From contig JAISKB010000019.1 in the NCBI GenBank assembly GCA_031261085.1, positions 1 to 52,389 of the forward strand: a DNA stretch of 52,389 nt. The letters run 5' to 3'. Shown piece after piece: positions 17,901-26,842 of this stretch. Origin of the DNA: Christensenellaceae bacterium. Lineage in GTDB: Bacteria; Bacillota; Clostridia; Christensenellales; CAG-138. The position numbers and the translations under genes are program-made. The first letter of the stretch is position 1, and each line of letters starts with the position of its first letter. A model generated the notes under the pieces. That model made no database searches, was not told the origin of the DNA, and saw nothing but the letters and a program-made list of their open reading frames with translations.

Positions 17901-18096
17901 CCTTGATGGCGCGCGTGAGAATGTGCCCTATGTGCGGCTTGCCGTTTGCGGTGGGCGGCCCGTCGTAAAAGGTATAGGCAGGCGCGCCGCGGCGCAGCTC
18001 CACGCTCTTTTCAAAAATGCGGTTCTGTTTCCAAAAGGCCAAGGTTTGCTTCTCGCGCGAAACAAAATCGAGCGAGGTCGATACTTTTTTATACAT
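14968..18096 (-). CDS. ileS: Isoleucyl-tRNA synthetase, long form
   Basis: Charges tRNA-Ile. It is a 1,042-residue class I synthetase. The HIGH motif is at residues 55-58 (PHIGHIL) and the KMSKS-type loop is KMSKHKGN near residue 594. The editing domain lies between them, and the C-terminal extension is long. Its length and KMSKH variant resemble the longer second type of bacterial IleRS rather than the roughly 930-residue form. In other species that type is often less sensitive to mupirocin; this is an inference and was not tested. It is divergent from ftsH. No T-box core is visible in the 248-base gap, unlike leuS in the same window. Confidence 0.96.
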   Translation of the reverse strand: MYKKVSTSLDFVSREKQTLAFWKQNRIFEKSVELRRGAPAYTFYDGPPTANGKPHIGHILTRAIKDIIPRYRTMKGFDVLRKAGWDTHGLPVELEVEKQLGLDGKEQIEAYGVEPFIAKCKESVWKYKGEWEEMSDRVGFWADMEDPYVTYEDNYIESEWWALKTIYEKGLLYKGHKVVPYCPRCGTALSSHEVAQGYKDVREASATVRFRCADEDAYYLAWTTTPWTLPSNVCLCVNAGVTYCRAAKGGQTYILAKDLVETTLGEDAAVLDEFPGGALVGRAYEPLFPSTAAACQKTGKRGHYVIADEYVTTSEGTGIVHNAPAFGEDDARVCAAHDMPFIQLVNTRGEMTGGTPWDGVFVKEADKLILQALQGAGLLFASPEFEHSYPFCWRCDTPLIYYARESWFIKMTAIRDRLLDYNRRISWLPETIRDGRMGNFLENVIDWGISRERYWGTPLPVWVCADCGHIHVVGSREELCSLAPGTPRDIELHKPFLDPITFACPKCGGDMKREPVVIDCWFDSGSMPFAQWHYPFENKELFLRRYPANFISEAVDQTRGWFYTLLAISTCLFEEPSFQNCLVLGLVQDKDGLKMSKHKGNVVDPWTVLDNQGADAVRWYFFTGSMPWLPSRFSPEAVSEAQRKFMGTLWNTYAFYVLYAEIDGFDPSAHTLRRETLSPMDTWLLSRLNTLVKSVDQNMAVIRITEAGRELQRFTDDLSNWYVRRCRERYWGKEMTADKEAAYMTLYTALKTLTLISAPFIPFMTEEIYQNIVRSVDANAPESIHLCDWPAVDESYIDADLEAHMDEVLAIVVLGRSARNAANIKNRQPIPAMYVQGGKLPAMFTSIIAEELNVKRVEFVADASGFISYRVKPQLKTLGPRYGKILPKINAYLAGEGIGDAVVAAHNAGGAYEFELEGAAVSLSPEDVLVSTAQKEGFVAETERDLSVVLDTRLTPALIDEGFVRELVSKVQTMRKEAGFEVTDYIALRYDGSARIADIFARFGGAIAADTLADAIAAGNTNGFVKEWDINGEAVTLSVEKK

Positions 18097-18242
18097 TAAA
18101 ATGGCTCCCCTATCGTGATACGGCGGCTGCCGTGGTGGTCTAACCTTATAATATAGTGATATTGGGGGCGTTTGTAAACCCTGAATTGCTTTTTCGCGGC
18201 TGGCGGTTCACGTTTTTTTCACGATTCAGCTCGTAATGGGGT

Positions 18243-18271
18243 TTGAAGTACACTGTGTTTTATGCTAATAT
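18243..18271 (+). promoter_or_regulatory. Promoter for ftsH
   Basis: TTGAAG (18243-18248), 17 bases, TAATAT (18266-18271). This leaves a leader of about 65 bases before the TTG start of ftsH. Confidence 0.65.
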
Positions 18272-18344
18272 TATATGGATACGGCGCGACCGAAAGAGAC
18301 AGGCTTAGTTAAGAAGGCTGTGCGTGCGCCTGCGGAGGTAAAAT

Positions 18345-20357
18345 TTGAAAAGAAATATATCCACACCATTCGTATATCTGGCATTGGTTGTGCTCGTCAT
18401 ATTGCTGGTAACAGGGGGCAACCCGTTTACCAAGGAGGATAAAAAGGTAACCTATACCGAATTTGTCCAAATGGTGCGCGACAATAATGTGGCCGCGGTG
18501 GAGATTACAACCCTGCACCTGAAGGGCTTGCGTAAAAACAGCGAGCTGACGATCGAGACCTTCCCGCAGAAATATGACTTCGAAACGTATATCCCCTCGG
18601 ATGAATCGTTTAGGGCCACCATGGCCGCCATCGCATCCGAAAAGCAGGATATACCCATAGGTCAGGTGACGGAAACCAATTACCCCTTCATACTGCAAAT
18701 CAGCGTGCCGCCGCCGCCGTCGTTTTGGGAAGCGATATTGCCGTATGTGCTGCTGATTGGTCTGCTCGTGCTGGTGTATTTTTTTATGATGCGCACGCAG
18801 GGCGGCAGCAACAACGTGATGAATTTTGGCAAAAGCCGCGCCCGCACCCAGCTGGACCCGGGAAACAAGGTCACCTTCGAGGATGTGGCCGGCGCCGATG
18901 AAGAAAAAGAAGAGCTGCGCGAGGTGGTGGAATTTATGCGCTCCCCCCGGCGCTTTGCTGAAATGGGCGCGCGCATACCCAAGGGCGTGCTGCTCATTGG
19001 CCCCCCGGGCACGGGCAAAACGCTGCTCGCCAAGGCCGTGGCCGGCGAGGCGGGGGTGTCGTTTTACTCCATTTCGGGTTCTGACTTCGTAGAGATGTTT
19101 GTGGGCGTGGGCGCCAGCCGCGTGCGCGACCTGTTCAGCACCGCAAAAAAGACCGCGCCGGCCGTGGTGTTTATCGATGAGATAGACGCCGTGGGCCGCC
19201 AGCGCGGCGCGGGCTTGGGCGGCGGGCACGATGAGCGGGAGCAAACGCTCAACCAGTTGCTGGTCGAAATGGACGGCTTTGCCATCAACGAGGGCATCAT
19301 CGTGTTGGCGGCCACCAACCGCCCGGATATCCTCGACCCGGCGCTGCTTCGCCCCGGCCGGTTCGACAGGCAGATTACCGTAAACTACCCGGATGTAAAG
19401 GGCCGCGAGGAAATACTAAAGGTACACGTCAAGGGCAAGCCCTTTGGGCCGGATGTGGATTTGGCCGTGCTGGCGCGGCGCACCAGCGGGTTTACCGGCG
19501 CCGATTTGGAAAACACGCTCAATGAGGCCGCCATATTGGCCGCGCGCTACCACAAAAAACAAATATCCATGCTCGAGCTGGAAGAGGCTGTTACCCGCAC
19601 GGTGGTGGGCACCGAAAAGAAGAGCCGCGTGGTTACCGAGGACGATAAAAAAATCACGGCTTATCACGAAGCGGGGCATGCGGTTGTGGCGCTTAAGATG
19701 CAATATTGCGACCCGGTGCACGAGGTATCCATCATACCGCGCGGGCAGGCGGCGGGCTATACCATGACCATGCCGGACGATGAAAACGCGCATGTTTCGC
19801 GCCGGAAAATACTCGACTTAATCTGCATGAACATGGGCGGCCGCGTGGCCGAATCCGTTGCGCTGGATGACATCTGCACGGGCGCTATTGGCGATTTGAA
19901 GTATGCCAGCGAGCTTGCGCGGCGCATGGTGATAGAATTTGGCATGAGCGATGAGATAGGCCCCGTGTTTTTGGGCGGGGATACCGAGGTGTTTATCGCC
20001 AAGGATTGGGGACATCAGCGCAATTACAGCGAGCAGGTGGCCGCCAAGGTGGATACCGAGATACGCCGCATATTAGAAGAAGCGTTTGCGCGCGCCAAGG
20101 TGGTAATAGAGGCCAACCGCGAGGGCTTGGATCGCGTGGTGCAGGCGCTGCTCGAGTATGAGCGCATTACGGGCGAAGAATTCGAAAAGATATTCCGGGG
20201 CGAAGCGGTAGAGCTGGTTAGCTACCGAACCAAGCAGGCGGCAATGGCCCGCCCGGAGGATGATGAAACGCCCGAAGCGCCCGCCGAAGCCGATGGCGAG
20301 CCGGAGCAGCCCGCCGCCGCGCCGGAGGAAACACCCAAAGAGGACGAGCAGGCATAA
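18345..20357 (+). CDS. ftsH: ATP-dependent zinc metalloprotease FtsH
   Basis: A membrane-bound AAA+ protease that degrades misfolded membrane proteins and short-lived regulators. Two N-terminal membrane segments (about residues 7-24 and 125-147) flank an extracytoplasmic domain. The AAA module follows, with Walker A GPPGTGKT near 220 and Walker [12 protein letters not shown]. The zinc site HEAGH is at 441-445. The last 35 residues are a Glu/Pro/Ala-rich tail. The start is TTG 18345 with GGAGG upstream. It is monocistronic between its own promoter and a strong terminator. Confidence 0.97.
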   Translation: MKRNISTPFVYLALVVLVILLVTGGNPFTKEDKKVTYTEFVQMVRDNNVAAVEITTLHLKGLRKNSELTIETFPQKYDFETYIPSDESFRATMAAIASEKQDIPIGQVTETNYPFILQISVPPPPSFWEAILPYVLLIGLLVLVYFFMMRTQGGSNNVMNFGKSRARTQLDPGNKVTFEDVAGADEEKEELREVVEFMRSPRRFAEMGARIPKGVLLIGPPGTGKTLLAKAVAGEAGVSFYSISGSDFVEMFVGVGASRVRDLFSTAKKTAPAVVFIDEIDAVGRQRGAGLGGGHDEREQTLNQLLVEMDGFAINEGIIVLAATNRPDILDPALLRPGRFDRQITVNYPDVKGREEILKVHVKGKPFGPDVDLAVLARRTSGFTGADLENTLNEAAILAARYHKKQISMLELEEAVTRTVVGTEKKSRVVTEDDKKITAYHEAGHAVVALKMQYCDPVHEVSIIPRGQAAGYTMTMPDDENAHVSRRKILDLICMNMGGRVAESVALDDICTGAIGDLKYASELARRMVIEFGMSDEIGPVFLGGDTEVFIAKDWGHQRNYSEQVAAKVDTEIRRILEEAFARAKVVIEANREGLDRVVQALLEYERITGEEFEKIFRGEAVELVSYRTKQAAMARPEDDETPEAPAEADGEPEQPAAAPEETPKEDEQA

Positions 20358-20382
20358 AAAAATAATTTCAAACGATTGCTGT

Positions 20383-20407
20383 AAAAAGTGGCTTTTGCCA
20401 CTTTTTT
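20383..20407 (+). terminator. Rho-independent terminator after ftsH
   Basis: AAAAAGTGGC (20383-20392), loop TTTT, GCCACTTTTTT. Confidence 0.9.
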
Positions 20408-20459
20408 GCGTCTGTGCCGCAAGCGAGGATAAAGCTAAGCCTTTTCTGTTTTATAAAGT

Positions 20460-20850
20460 TGGAAAATGGAGCTGCACCCCATCCCCTGGCCCCTTCCCCA
20501 GGGAAGGGGAACACTTATAAGGTGATTTTGGGGGTTTCACCCCCAATCCCCCGTTAGGAACAATTCGTTTCCATTTTTTCGAGAGGAATTACTATGGATT
20601 TTCACTGTAAAGCAAGAGAAGCGGCTTCCCCAAAAAATTATTCCCTCCATGCGAAGGGGTCTGGGGACGGCGCCCCGTCCCCAGCCGGGGTGCGGGGACC
20701 GGGGTCCCCGCGAAAACGTTCTCCCTAAAAAGTCTTCGCCACATCTCAATCGGGGTGCGGGGGCACCTGCCCCCGCGAAAACGTTCCGTAAAAACCTTTC
20801 CCTGCGAAGCGTTCCCAAAAAAAAGAAATTCCCCTCCCGAAGGAGGGGTT
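20460..20850. repeat. Intergenic repeat cluster (three kinds of inverted-repeat units)
   Basis: About 390 bases without a credible gene, packed with GC-rich palindromes. CCCCTTCCCCAGGGAAGGGG lies near 20490, TTGGGGGTTTCACCCCCAA near 20528 and GGGGACGGCGCCCCGTCCCC near 20662. Two tandem related units near 20697 and 20757 each end CCCCGCGAAAACGTT. CCCCTCCCGAAGGAGGGG follows near 20830. Parts recur at 31660-31790 and 48380-48480. It looks like a small family of dispersed intergenic repeats. Confidence 0.65.
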
Positions 20851-20884
20851 AAAGGGCATAGAATCCATTCGATTGCCGCTGATG

Positions 20885-21802
20885 TTAAGAGAGCGGCAGC
20901 GTTTCGCCAACAGCTCGCGTTGCGATAAAGCGCGCGTTGGCGGGCACGGTATAGGTAAGCACCTTTTTGTTTATGCCCACCAAGCCCAGCAGCGCCAGCA
21001 CGGCCGAAAATACGAAGTCCTGCGGCGGGAATATGCTGGGTTCACCCAACAGAAGGAACGCGTTGCCAAGCGTTGCCACATAGCCATTCGAGAACAGGAC
21101 GAAGCAGGCAAGCCCAACATATGCGCCCAGCACCATCAATATCGAGGCGCCATACACCATAGTCAGCGCCACGCCCTTTTTCTTGGGGCCGCGGAACAGC
21201 TTGTAGCCGGTAAACGCGCCCAAGCCTATCACAAACGCCAATATGCCCAGTATCCAGCCCAGCACATATGCGATTACCCAAGGTATCGCGCCTATGGCCG
21301 CGCCAATCAAAGCGCCGATTAACCCCGTTATATAGGAAACCGGGGAGCTTGGGCTATCGTTAAGCTGCTCGAGCTGCGCGGCGCAATCGGCGCACACGGG
21401 GCAGGCGATGTTGTTGAACAGGGCGATGTCCCCAGTGACCTTGCCGCACCGCACGCAGTTCACGTTGGGCACGGCATGGCTTTGCTTCGCTATGCCTATG
21501 GTGGTTGTGAGCAGGGTGCGGAGGGATTCCTCCTTGAGCGCCTTGCGGGTATTTCGTATGGTTACGATGATATTGCCATTGGTCTGCGCTACGTTGGGGG
21601 TGCCAAAAAGCTTGGTGGCCTTTAGCGCCGGGCGGATGGCTTCGACGGATTTTTCGATGGGGCAGGCAAGGCCAAAGCAGAATGACGAGGTTTGTCCTGC
21701 GGGTGTGATGGTTACATATACATCCTCTACCGCGCCATACAGCAGGGTTTTTTCCTGCGTAAAACCATTTGCCGCCGCAAATTCTTGTAATGCTTTGTGC
21801 AT
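20885..21802 (-). CDS. Unknown protein with zinc ribbon and three membrane segments
   Basis: About 305 residues. The first 120 residues form an unrecognised soluble domain (ALQEFAAANGFTQEKTLLYG start). A CxxC...CxxC zinc ribbon follows (NCVRCGKVTGDIALFNN, then ACPVCADC, about residues 115-145). Three or four membrane segments follow (about 160-270). Start ATG 21802 has AAAGGA nine bases upstream; the frame extends nine codons further but without a site. It is transcribed convergently with ftsH across the repeat cluster. I recognise no named family and propose no function. Confidence 0.7.
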   Translation of the reverse strand: MHKALQEFAAANGFTQEKTLLYGAVEDVYVTITPAGQTSSFCFGLACPIEKSVEAIRPALKATKLFGTPNVAQTNGNIIVTIRNTRKALKEESLRTLLTTTIGIAKQSHAVPNVNCVRCGKVTGDIALFNNIACPVCADCAAQLEQLNDSPSSPVSYITGLIGALIGAAIGAIPWVIAYVLGWILGILAFVIGLGAFTGYKLFRGPKKKGVALTMVYGASILMVLGAYVGLACFVLFSNGYVATLGNAFLLLGEPSIFPPQDFVFSAVLALLGLVGINKKVLTYTVPANARFIATRAVGETLPLS

Positions 21803-21960
21803 GAAACAAGTTCCTTTCTTATTGTTCATTTTCGTTCTTGTCTATAGTAACAGATATGCGCCGCCCCGTCTACTGTGGCCATAACAATACCGCGCGGCGC
21901 AAAAAACGGGTGGAGCATATCCTCCATTTTTTGCCGAAAATACTTACCTCCTATAGCGCC

Positions 21961-21989
21961 AAAAAGAACCAGCTGACGCTGGTTCTTTT
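21961..21989 (-). terminator. Terminator of the opp operon
   Basis: Twelve-base stem AAAAGAACCAGC / GCTGGTTCTTTT around TGAC, with T residues on the minus-strand 3' side. It follows the stop of oppA by about 40 bases. Confidence 0.8.
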
Positions 21990-22031
21990 GTGTGTAAGCG
22001 GCCGTTTTGGCCGCGGCTCGGCAAGCTCTGC

Positions 22032-23726
22032 TCAGTCTGCCAAGTACGCGCTCTTGTAATCGTAGATGGGGTAGGTGGTGTGATAAATGATATCCTTGAG
22101 CTTCACGTTTCGTAAAAGCGCGGAACTCTGGAAGAATATAGGCGAAACACCAACATCCTCCAGGATGATTCTCTCGGCTTCCTGCAGCTGATCAAAGCGC
22201 TTTACCGCGTCGGTCGCAAATTCACCGTTTGCGGTGTGCAGCGCGGCGTCAAATTCGGGGTTGGAGTATACGCCCCAGTTGTTGCCGCTGGTGGATTCAA
22301 ACAGCTCCAGCAAGCTCGTAGCGTCCGAAAAATCCGGGCCCCAGGTGACCAAATAAAGCGAGAAATCCTGCTTTTTCGCGTTTTCCATAAACACCGATAC
22401 CGGCGTTATGTTCAGGTTTACGGATACGCCCTCCAGGTTCTCCTCAAGGAGCCCTTGCAGGTATGCGCCCACCGTCTTCATGCGGTCGGAATCGAACGAA
22501 ATAATATCCAGCTTAACTTCGGTAATACCCAGCTCTGTCCTTGCCTGCGCCCACAGCTCTTTTGCGCGCGCAACATCGGTAAACAGGTAATCCCCCAGCG
22601 TTTGGGCAAAATCCTCGCCGGTGGTGGGGTTTGCCTGCACGTTGTTGGGCGTTATGCCCGTGGCCACGGCGGAACCATCGCCCAGCAGGCTTGTCGCTAC
22701 GGCGCTGCGGTCTATCAAAAGCGATATGGCTTCGCGCGCGTTTTTGTTTTTGAACAGATCGCTCGTATGGTTATAGCCTAAAAACGCGAGGGTGGAAGCG
22801 TTGGCCGATACAAACGCCGGGTTGTTGATTTCGTTTTGCGCGTATTCACCCGCGATGCCGATTTGGTCCACTTCCCCAACGGTAAACAGGTTTAAGGCCG
22901 TTGCGGTTTCTTTCACTACCTTTATGTTGATTTTCTCCAAGATGACATTGTCTTTATCCCAATAGGTGTCATTCTTTACATAGGTCCAATCCGCGCCAAT
23001 CCCGGGGCCGGCAAACTCGGTGAGTACGAACGGGCCGTTGTAGATGGCGTGGTCGCTGTCCGAGCCGAACGCCGTGCCCTGTGCTTCCACATATTCCCCG
23101 TTCAGCGGGAAAAACGGCGTGCTGACCAGCAGGGAGGTAAAGTATGTTGCCGGGACTCTTAAGACGATTTCCAGCGTATAGTCATCTATCTTGCGGACGC
23201 CCAGCTCCTGAATGTCCTTTTCGCCGCTGATGATTTCATCGGCGTTTGCAATGTAGGTGAAAAACTGTTGATTTTCCGCGGCGTTGTCGGCGGAAATCGC
23301 CCGCGTCCACGCATAGATATAATCATCCGCGGTCAGCTTTGCCCCGTTCGACCACTGCGTGTTTTCGTTCAGCTTAATCGTGTAGGTAAGGCCGTCTTCG
23401 CTGATGACGGGCAGCTCTTTGGCGCCCGCGGGGATGGGCCGCGCCTGCGCGTCCAGGCGATACAGCCCCTCGTAGATGTTGTTCTGCGCGCTGGAGCTGT
23501 TGCTGTCCACCGCCACGGCAGGGTCGATGGAGTTGAGCTCCTGCGATAGGGCAATGGTGATTTCCTGCACCTCGGCAAGGCCGCTTGCGGGCGCGCTCGG
23601 CTCGCTGTCGGCCGGCGCCGAAGGCTGTGCGGGGGCTGCGGGAGGTGCGCTCGCCGCAGGCGTGCCTGTGCACGCCGTAAGGAGCAATAGGATCGCAATA
23701 CTGAGTGCCAACAATGATTTTTTCAT
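22032..23726 (-). CDS. oppA: Oligopeptide ABC transporter substrate-binding lipoprotein
   Basis: Captures peptides outside the membrane for the OppBCDF importer. About 564 residues in the SBP family 5 (OppA/DppA). A lipoprotein signal is clear: MKKSLLALSIAILLLLTACT, with Cys20 as the lipidated residue. A Ser/Pro/Ala-rich linker follows, and then the peptide-binding domains (LNENTQWSNGAKLTADDYIY is the typical family segment). Start ATG 23726 has AAGGAG upstream. It is the last gene of the operon, so its expression depends on read-through from oppB unless an internal promoter exists. Confidence 0.93.
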   Translation of the reverse strand: MKKSLLALSIAILLLLTACTGTPAASAPPAAPAQPSAPADSEPSAPASGLAEVQEITIALSQELNSIDPAVAVDSNSSSAQNNIYEGLYRLDAQARPIPAGAKELPVISEDGLTYTIKLNENTQWSNGAKLTADDYIYAWTRAISADNAAENQQFFTYIANADEIISGEKDIQELGVRKIDDYTLEIVLRVPATYFTSLLVSTPFFPLNGEYVEAQGTAFGSDSDHAIYNGPFVLTEFAGPGIGADWTYVKNDTYWDKDNVILEKINIKVVKETATALNLFTVGEVDQIGIAGEYAQNEINNPAFVSANASTLAFLGYNHTSDLFKNKNAREAISLLIDRSAVATSLLGDGSAVATGITPNNVQANPTTGEDFAQTLGDYLFTDVARAKELWAQARTELGITEVKLDIISFDSDRMKTVGAYLQGLLEENLEGVSVNLNITPVSVFMENAKKQDFSLYLVTWGPDFSDATSLLELFESTSGNNWGVYSNPEFDAALHTANGEFATDAVKRFDQLQEAERIILEDVGVSPIFFQSSALLRNVKLKDIIYHTTYPIYDYKSAYLAD

Positions 23727-23757
23727 TTTTCTTCTCCTTAAATTTAAGCTTGTAAGC

Positions 23758-24711
23758 TTATAGTTTTTTTTGTTCCAGCTTCTCTTGATAGAACCCTCTA
23801 TCGCTTTGCTTGCAGTATACATAGTGATCTTGCGCGATTTGCCGCAAAGCCATTTGTTCGCCCTTTACATCCGGCTCGGGGTGATATACGATGCGCCGGT
23901 GGGTTTTGCCATAATCGGGGTCGGCCACGGGGATGGCGGATAGCAGGCTTTCGGTATAGGGATGCACCCCATAGCTGTATATCTCCTCGCTCGGGCCCAG
24001 CTCCACCAGCTTGCCCCTGTACATAACGCCGATGCGGTTGCTGATGCGCTTGACCAAGGCCAGGTCGTGCGCGATGAACAGATAGGTTAAATGCCGCTTT
24101 TCCTGCAGCTCCTGCAGCAAGTTTACCACCTGTGCCTGTATGGATACATCCAGCGCGGATATGGGTTCATCACATATGATGAACTTTGGCTGTATGGCCA
24201 GCGCCCTCGCGATGCCAATCCGCTGCCGCTGCCCGCCCGAAAACTCATGGGGATACCGGTTTGCGTGGCTGGCGTTTAACCCCACCAGCGCCAACAGCTC
24301 CTCGACCTGGCCCTCCAATTCATCCTTTGTTTTGGCAAGGCTGTGCACTTTAATCCCCTCGGAGATAATATCCTTAACCTTCATCCGTGGGTCGAGGGAA
24401 GCATACGGGTCCTGAAAAATCATTTGAACCTGACGGCGAAAATGCAGCAAGGTATCCCTTTGCCTGATTTTGCTTACATCCTCACCTTCAAACAAGATGC
24501 TCCCACTCGTAGGATCATATAAGCGGATGATGGTTTTACCGGTCGTGGACTTACCGCAGCCCGATTCGCCAACCAAGCCAAAGGTTTCCCCCTCATAAAT
24601 GCAAAAGCTGATATCGTCAACGGCGGTTACCTCGTTGCTTTTTCCCGCGTTAAAGGTTTTTTTCAGATGGCTTACTTCCAATATTTTTTTGGGGGCGCCG
24701 GTGCCTGCCAT
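23758..24711 (-). CDS. oppF: Oligopeptide ABC transporter ATPase OppF-type
   Basis: A 317-residue ATP-binding subunit. Walker A is GLVGESGCGKSTTGKT, the signature motif HEFSGGQRQRIGIARAL and Walker B KFIICDEPISALDVSIQ. The C-terminal peptide-transporter extension carries the HRRIVYHPEP region. It is 12 bases downstream of oppD and 31 bases upstream of oppA. The second ATPase of the pair forms a heterodimer with OppD. Confidence 0.94.
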   Translation of the reverse strand: MAGTGAPKKILEVSHLKKTFNAGKSNEVTAVDDISFCIYEGETFGLVGESGCGKSTTGKTIIRLYDPTSGSILFEGEDVSKIRQRDTLLHFRRQVQMIFQDPYASLDPRMKVKDIISEGIKVHSLAKTKDELEGQVEELLALVGLNASHANRYPHEFSGGQRQRIGIARALAIQPKFIICDEPISALDVSIQAQVVNLLQELQEKRHLTYLFIAHDLALVKRISNRIGVMYRGKLVELGPSEEIYSYGVHPYTESLLSAIPVADPDYGKTHRRIVYHPEPDVKGEQMALRQIAQDHYVYCKQSDRGFYQEKLEQKKL

Positions 24712-24723
24712 GTGCTATCCTCC

Positions 24724-25791
24724 TCAGCTCGTATTGCTCGCGTGCGCTTGGGCTGCCCGCTCTTTAAACAGCTCTCTCCTTCGGATGACCTCGGCGGGCG
24801 GGGTTACCTCGGGCGCGCCCGGCGCCAGCAGCCATGTCGCCGCCATGTGCGTGGGGGATACCCGAAACAAAGGAGGCATTTGCCGCGCGTCGATTTTCAT
24901 AGCGTATTTGTTGCGGGGGTAAAACGCATCGCCCGGCGGGAGGCTTAAGGTATCCGGCGGCGTGCCCGGTATGGCGAATATCCGTTTTTCGTTCGTGTTT
25001 TGAATGGGCATGGAGCTTAAAAGCCCCCAGGTATAGGGGTGCTGCGGGTTAAACAGCACTTCCTCCACCGTGCCGATTTCCACAATTCTGCCTGCGTATA
25101 TCACGGCGATGCGGTCGGCAATATTTGCCACCACGCCCAAATTGTGCGTTATGAATAAGAAGGAGGTGGCCAGCTTGTTTTGAATCCCCTTCAAAAGCTC
25201 CAGTATTTGGGCCTGAACCGTAACATCCAGCGCGGTTGTAGGCTCATCCGCTATCACGATTTCGGGGGAGCATATCAGCGCTATCGCTATGACCACCCTT
25301 TGCCGCTGCCCGCCGGAAAACTGGTGCGGGAAGTATTTCATCCGCTTTTCGGCCTCGGGGATACCCACCAGCTCCAGCAATTCCAAGGCCTTTGTTAAAG
25401 CCTCGCGCCGGGATATTTTCTTGTGCAAGCGCAGGGATTCCGCCACCTGGTTTCCAATGGTCATGGTAGGGTCCAGCGAGGTCATCGGGTCCTGAAAAAT
25501 CATGCTGATTTTTTCCCCGCGTATTTTTTGCATTTCCTTCTCGCTCTTTTGCACCAAATCCTCGCCCTTAAACAGTATGGAACCGTTGGTTATTTTGGCG
25601 TTGTTGGGCAGCAAGCCCATGATGGACCGGGCGGTTACGGATTTACCCGAGCCGGATTCGCCCACGATCGCAAGCGTTTCGCCCTTGCCCAATTGGAAGC
25701 TGACACCCCGGACGGCCTTGACCTCCCCCGCGAAGACGGAAAATGAAATATTTAAATTTTCTATCGTTAATACGCTCTCTATATCCGCCAT
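24724..25791 (-). CDS. oppD: Oligopeptide ABC transporter ATPase OppD-type
   Basis: A 355-residue ATPase. Walker A is AIVGESGSGKSVTARSIMG, signature HQFSGGQRQRVVIAIAL, and Walker B EIVIADEPTTALDVTVQ. The long C-terminal extension ends with the DAFYPRNKYAMKIDARQMP and SPTHMAATWLL segments usual for clostridial OppD. In many OppD proteins this area contains Cys residues for an Fe-S cluster; I see none here. The gene lies four bases after oppC. Confidence 0.94.
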   Translation of the reverse strand: MADIESVLTIENLNISFSVFAGEVKAVRGVSFQLGKGETLAIVGESGSGKSVTARSIMGLLPNNAKITNGSILFKGEDLVQKSEKEMQKIRGEKISMIFQDPMTSLDPTMTIGNQVAESLRLHKKISRREALTKALELLELVGIPEAEKRMKYFPHQFSGGQRQRVVIAIALICSPEIVIADEPTTALDVTVQAQILELLKGIQNKLATSFLFITHNLGVVANIADRIAVIYAGRIVEIGTVEEVLFNPQHPYTWGLLSSMPIQNTNEKRIFAIPGTPPDTLSLPPGDAFYPRNKYAMKIDARQMPPLFRVSPTHMAATWLLAPGAPEVTPPAEVIRRRELFKERAAQAHASNTS

Positions 25792-25795
25792 CTGC

Positions 25796-26842
25796 TTATC
25801 CTTTCATCTTCGGGTCAAACGCGTCCCGGATTCCATCCGCCAGCAGGTTAAAACAAATCATGATGATAGAAAGCACAATCGCCGGGGGCCACATGAGGTG
25901 CGGCAAAAAGCGGAATGTTTTGTATCCATCGCTCAAAAGCGTCCCCAAAGATGCCATAGGCACCTTCAGCCCCAGGCCGATAAAGCTTAAAAAGGCTTCG
26001 AAGAATATGGCCGTGGGGATGCTGAACATCATTTGCACAACGATGATGCTCGAAATATTGGGCAGTATATGCTTGAGCGCTATTTTAAGCTTGGATACGC
26101 CCAATGTGGCGGCGGCAAGCACAAATTCCTGCTCCTGAAGCTTAAGCGTCTGCGCCCTTACCATGCGGGCCATATTGACCCAGCCCGTGATGATCATGGC
26201 CAAAATGATGGAGACCATGCCCGGTTCAAAGATGGTGAGCATCAAAATCATGACCACCAGCGTGGGGATGCCGGATAGAATTTCTAAAATGCGCTGCAGT
26301 ATCTCATCGACGCGCCCGCCGGATATGGCGGAAAACATCCCATAGGCAACCCCTATGCTCAAATCGAGCAGCGCCGCGATAATGGCGATGATGAGCGATG
26401 TGCGGGTGCCCATCAGCAGCCGTGACAACGCGTCGCGGCCCAATCCATCCGTGCCCAAATAAAAATTGACGTCGGCGGGAATATGCAGCTGCGCATATTT
26501 ATCTACGCGCTCCCCCGAAACAAGCGCGGTTCCGTTAAACCCATCGACCGAAACGCCGGGGATTCTGGGGGGCAGGTTGACATGGGCCAGGTCTTGCTTG
26601 TTGGGGTTGTGGGGCGAAACCCAAATGGAGCCAAACGCGAGCAGCGCAACCAACAGCAAAACGGCTAAAGACAGGACGGCGCTCTTGTTCTTTTTAAGCC
26701 GCCGCCAAGAATCCCGAAAGAAATTCAGCGATATGGAATGGATGCTTTCGCATTCCGCCGCGGCCGTGGCGCTTTCGAGGGGTTCGAAGGCATCCTGGGG
26801 CAAATTCAAATTTTCCAACTCGTTTGGCAGCAATTTAAGCAC
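25796..26842 (-). CDS. oppC: Oligopeptide ABC transporter permease OppC-type
   Basis: A 348-residue permease with a cytoplasmic N-terminal stretch of about 60 residues, one membrane segment, a long outside loop (YLGTDGLGRDALSRLLMGTR, the OppC hallmark) and five further membrane segments. The EAA-like loop lies around the segment AAATLGVSKLKIALKHILPN. It overlaps oppB by eight bases, which suggests coupled translation. Confidence 0.93.
   Translation of the reverse strand: MLKLLPNELENLNLPQDAFEPLESATAAAECESIHSISLNFFRDSWRRLKKNKSAVLSLAVLLLVALLAFGSIWVSPHNPNKQDLAHVNLPPRIPGVSVDGFNGTALVSGERVDKYAQLHIPADVNFYLGTDGLGRDALSRLLMGTRTSLIIAIIAALLDLSIGVAYGMFSAISGGRVDEILQRILEILSGIPTLVVMILMLTIFEPGMVSIILAMIITGWVNMARMVRAQTLKLQEQEFVLAAATLGVSKLKIALKHILPNISSIIVVQMMFSIPTAIFFEAFLSFIGLGLKVPMASLGTLLSDGYKTFRFLPHLMWPPAIVLSIIMICFNLLADGIRDAFDPKMKG

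Noticed and set aside
18097-18344. Possible T-box leader for ileS
   Set aside because: No TGGTACCGCG-like core is present on the minus strand and the space is short.
20460-20850. CRISPR array in the repeat-rich gap after ftsH
   Set aside because: The repeats are of different lengths, internally palindromic and not regularly spaced by unique spacers, and no cas gene is near.
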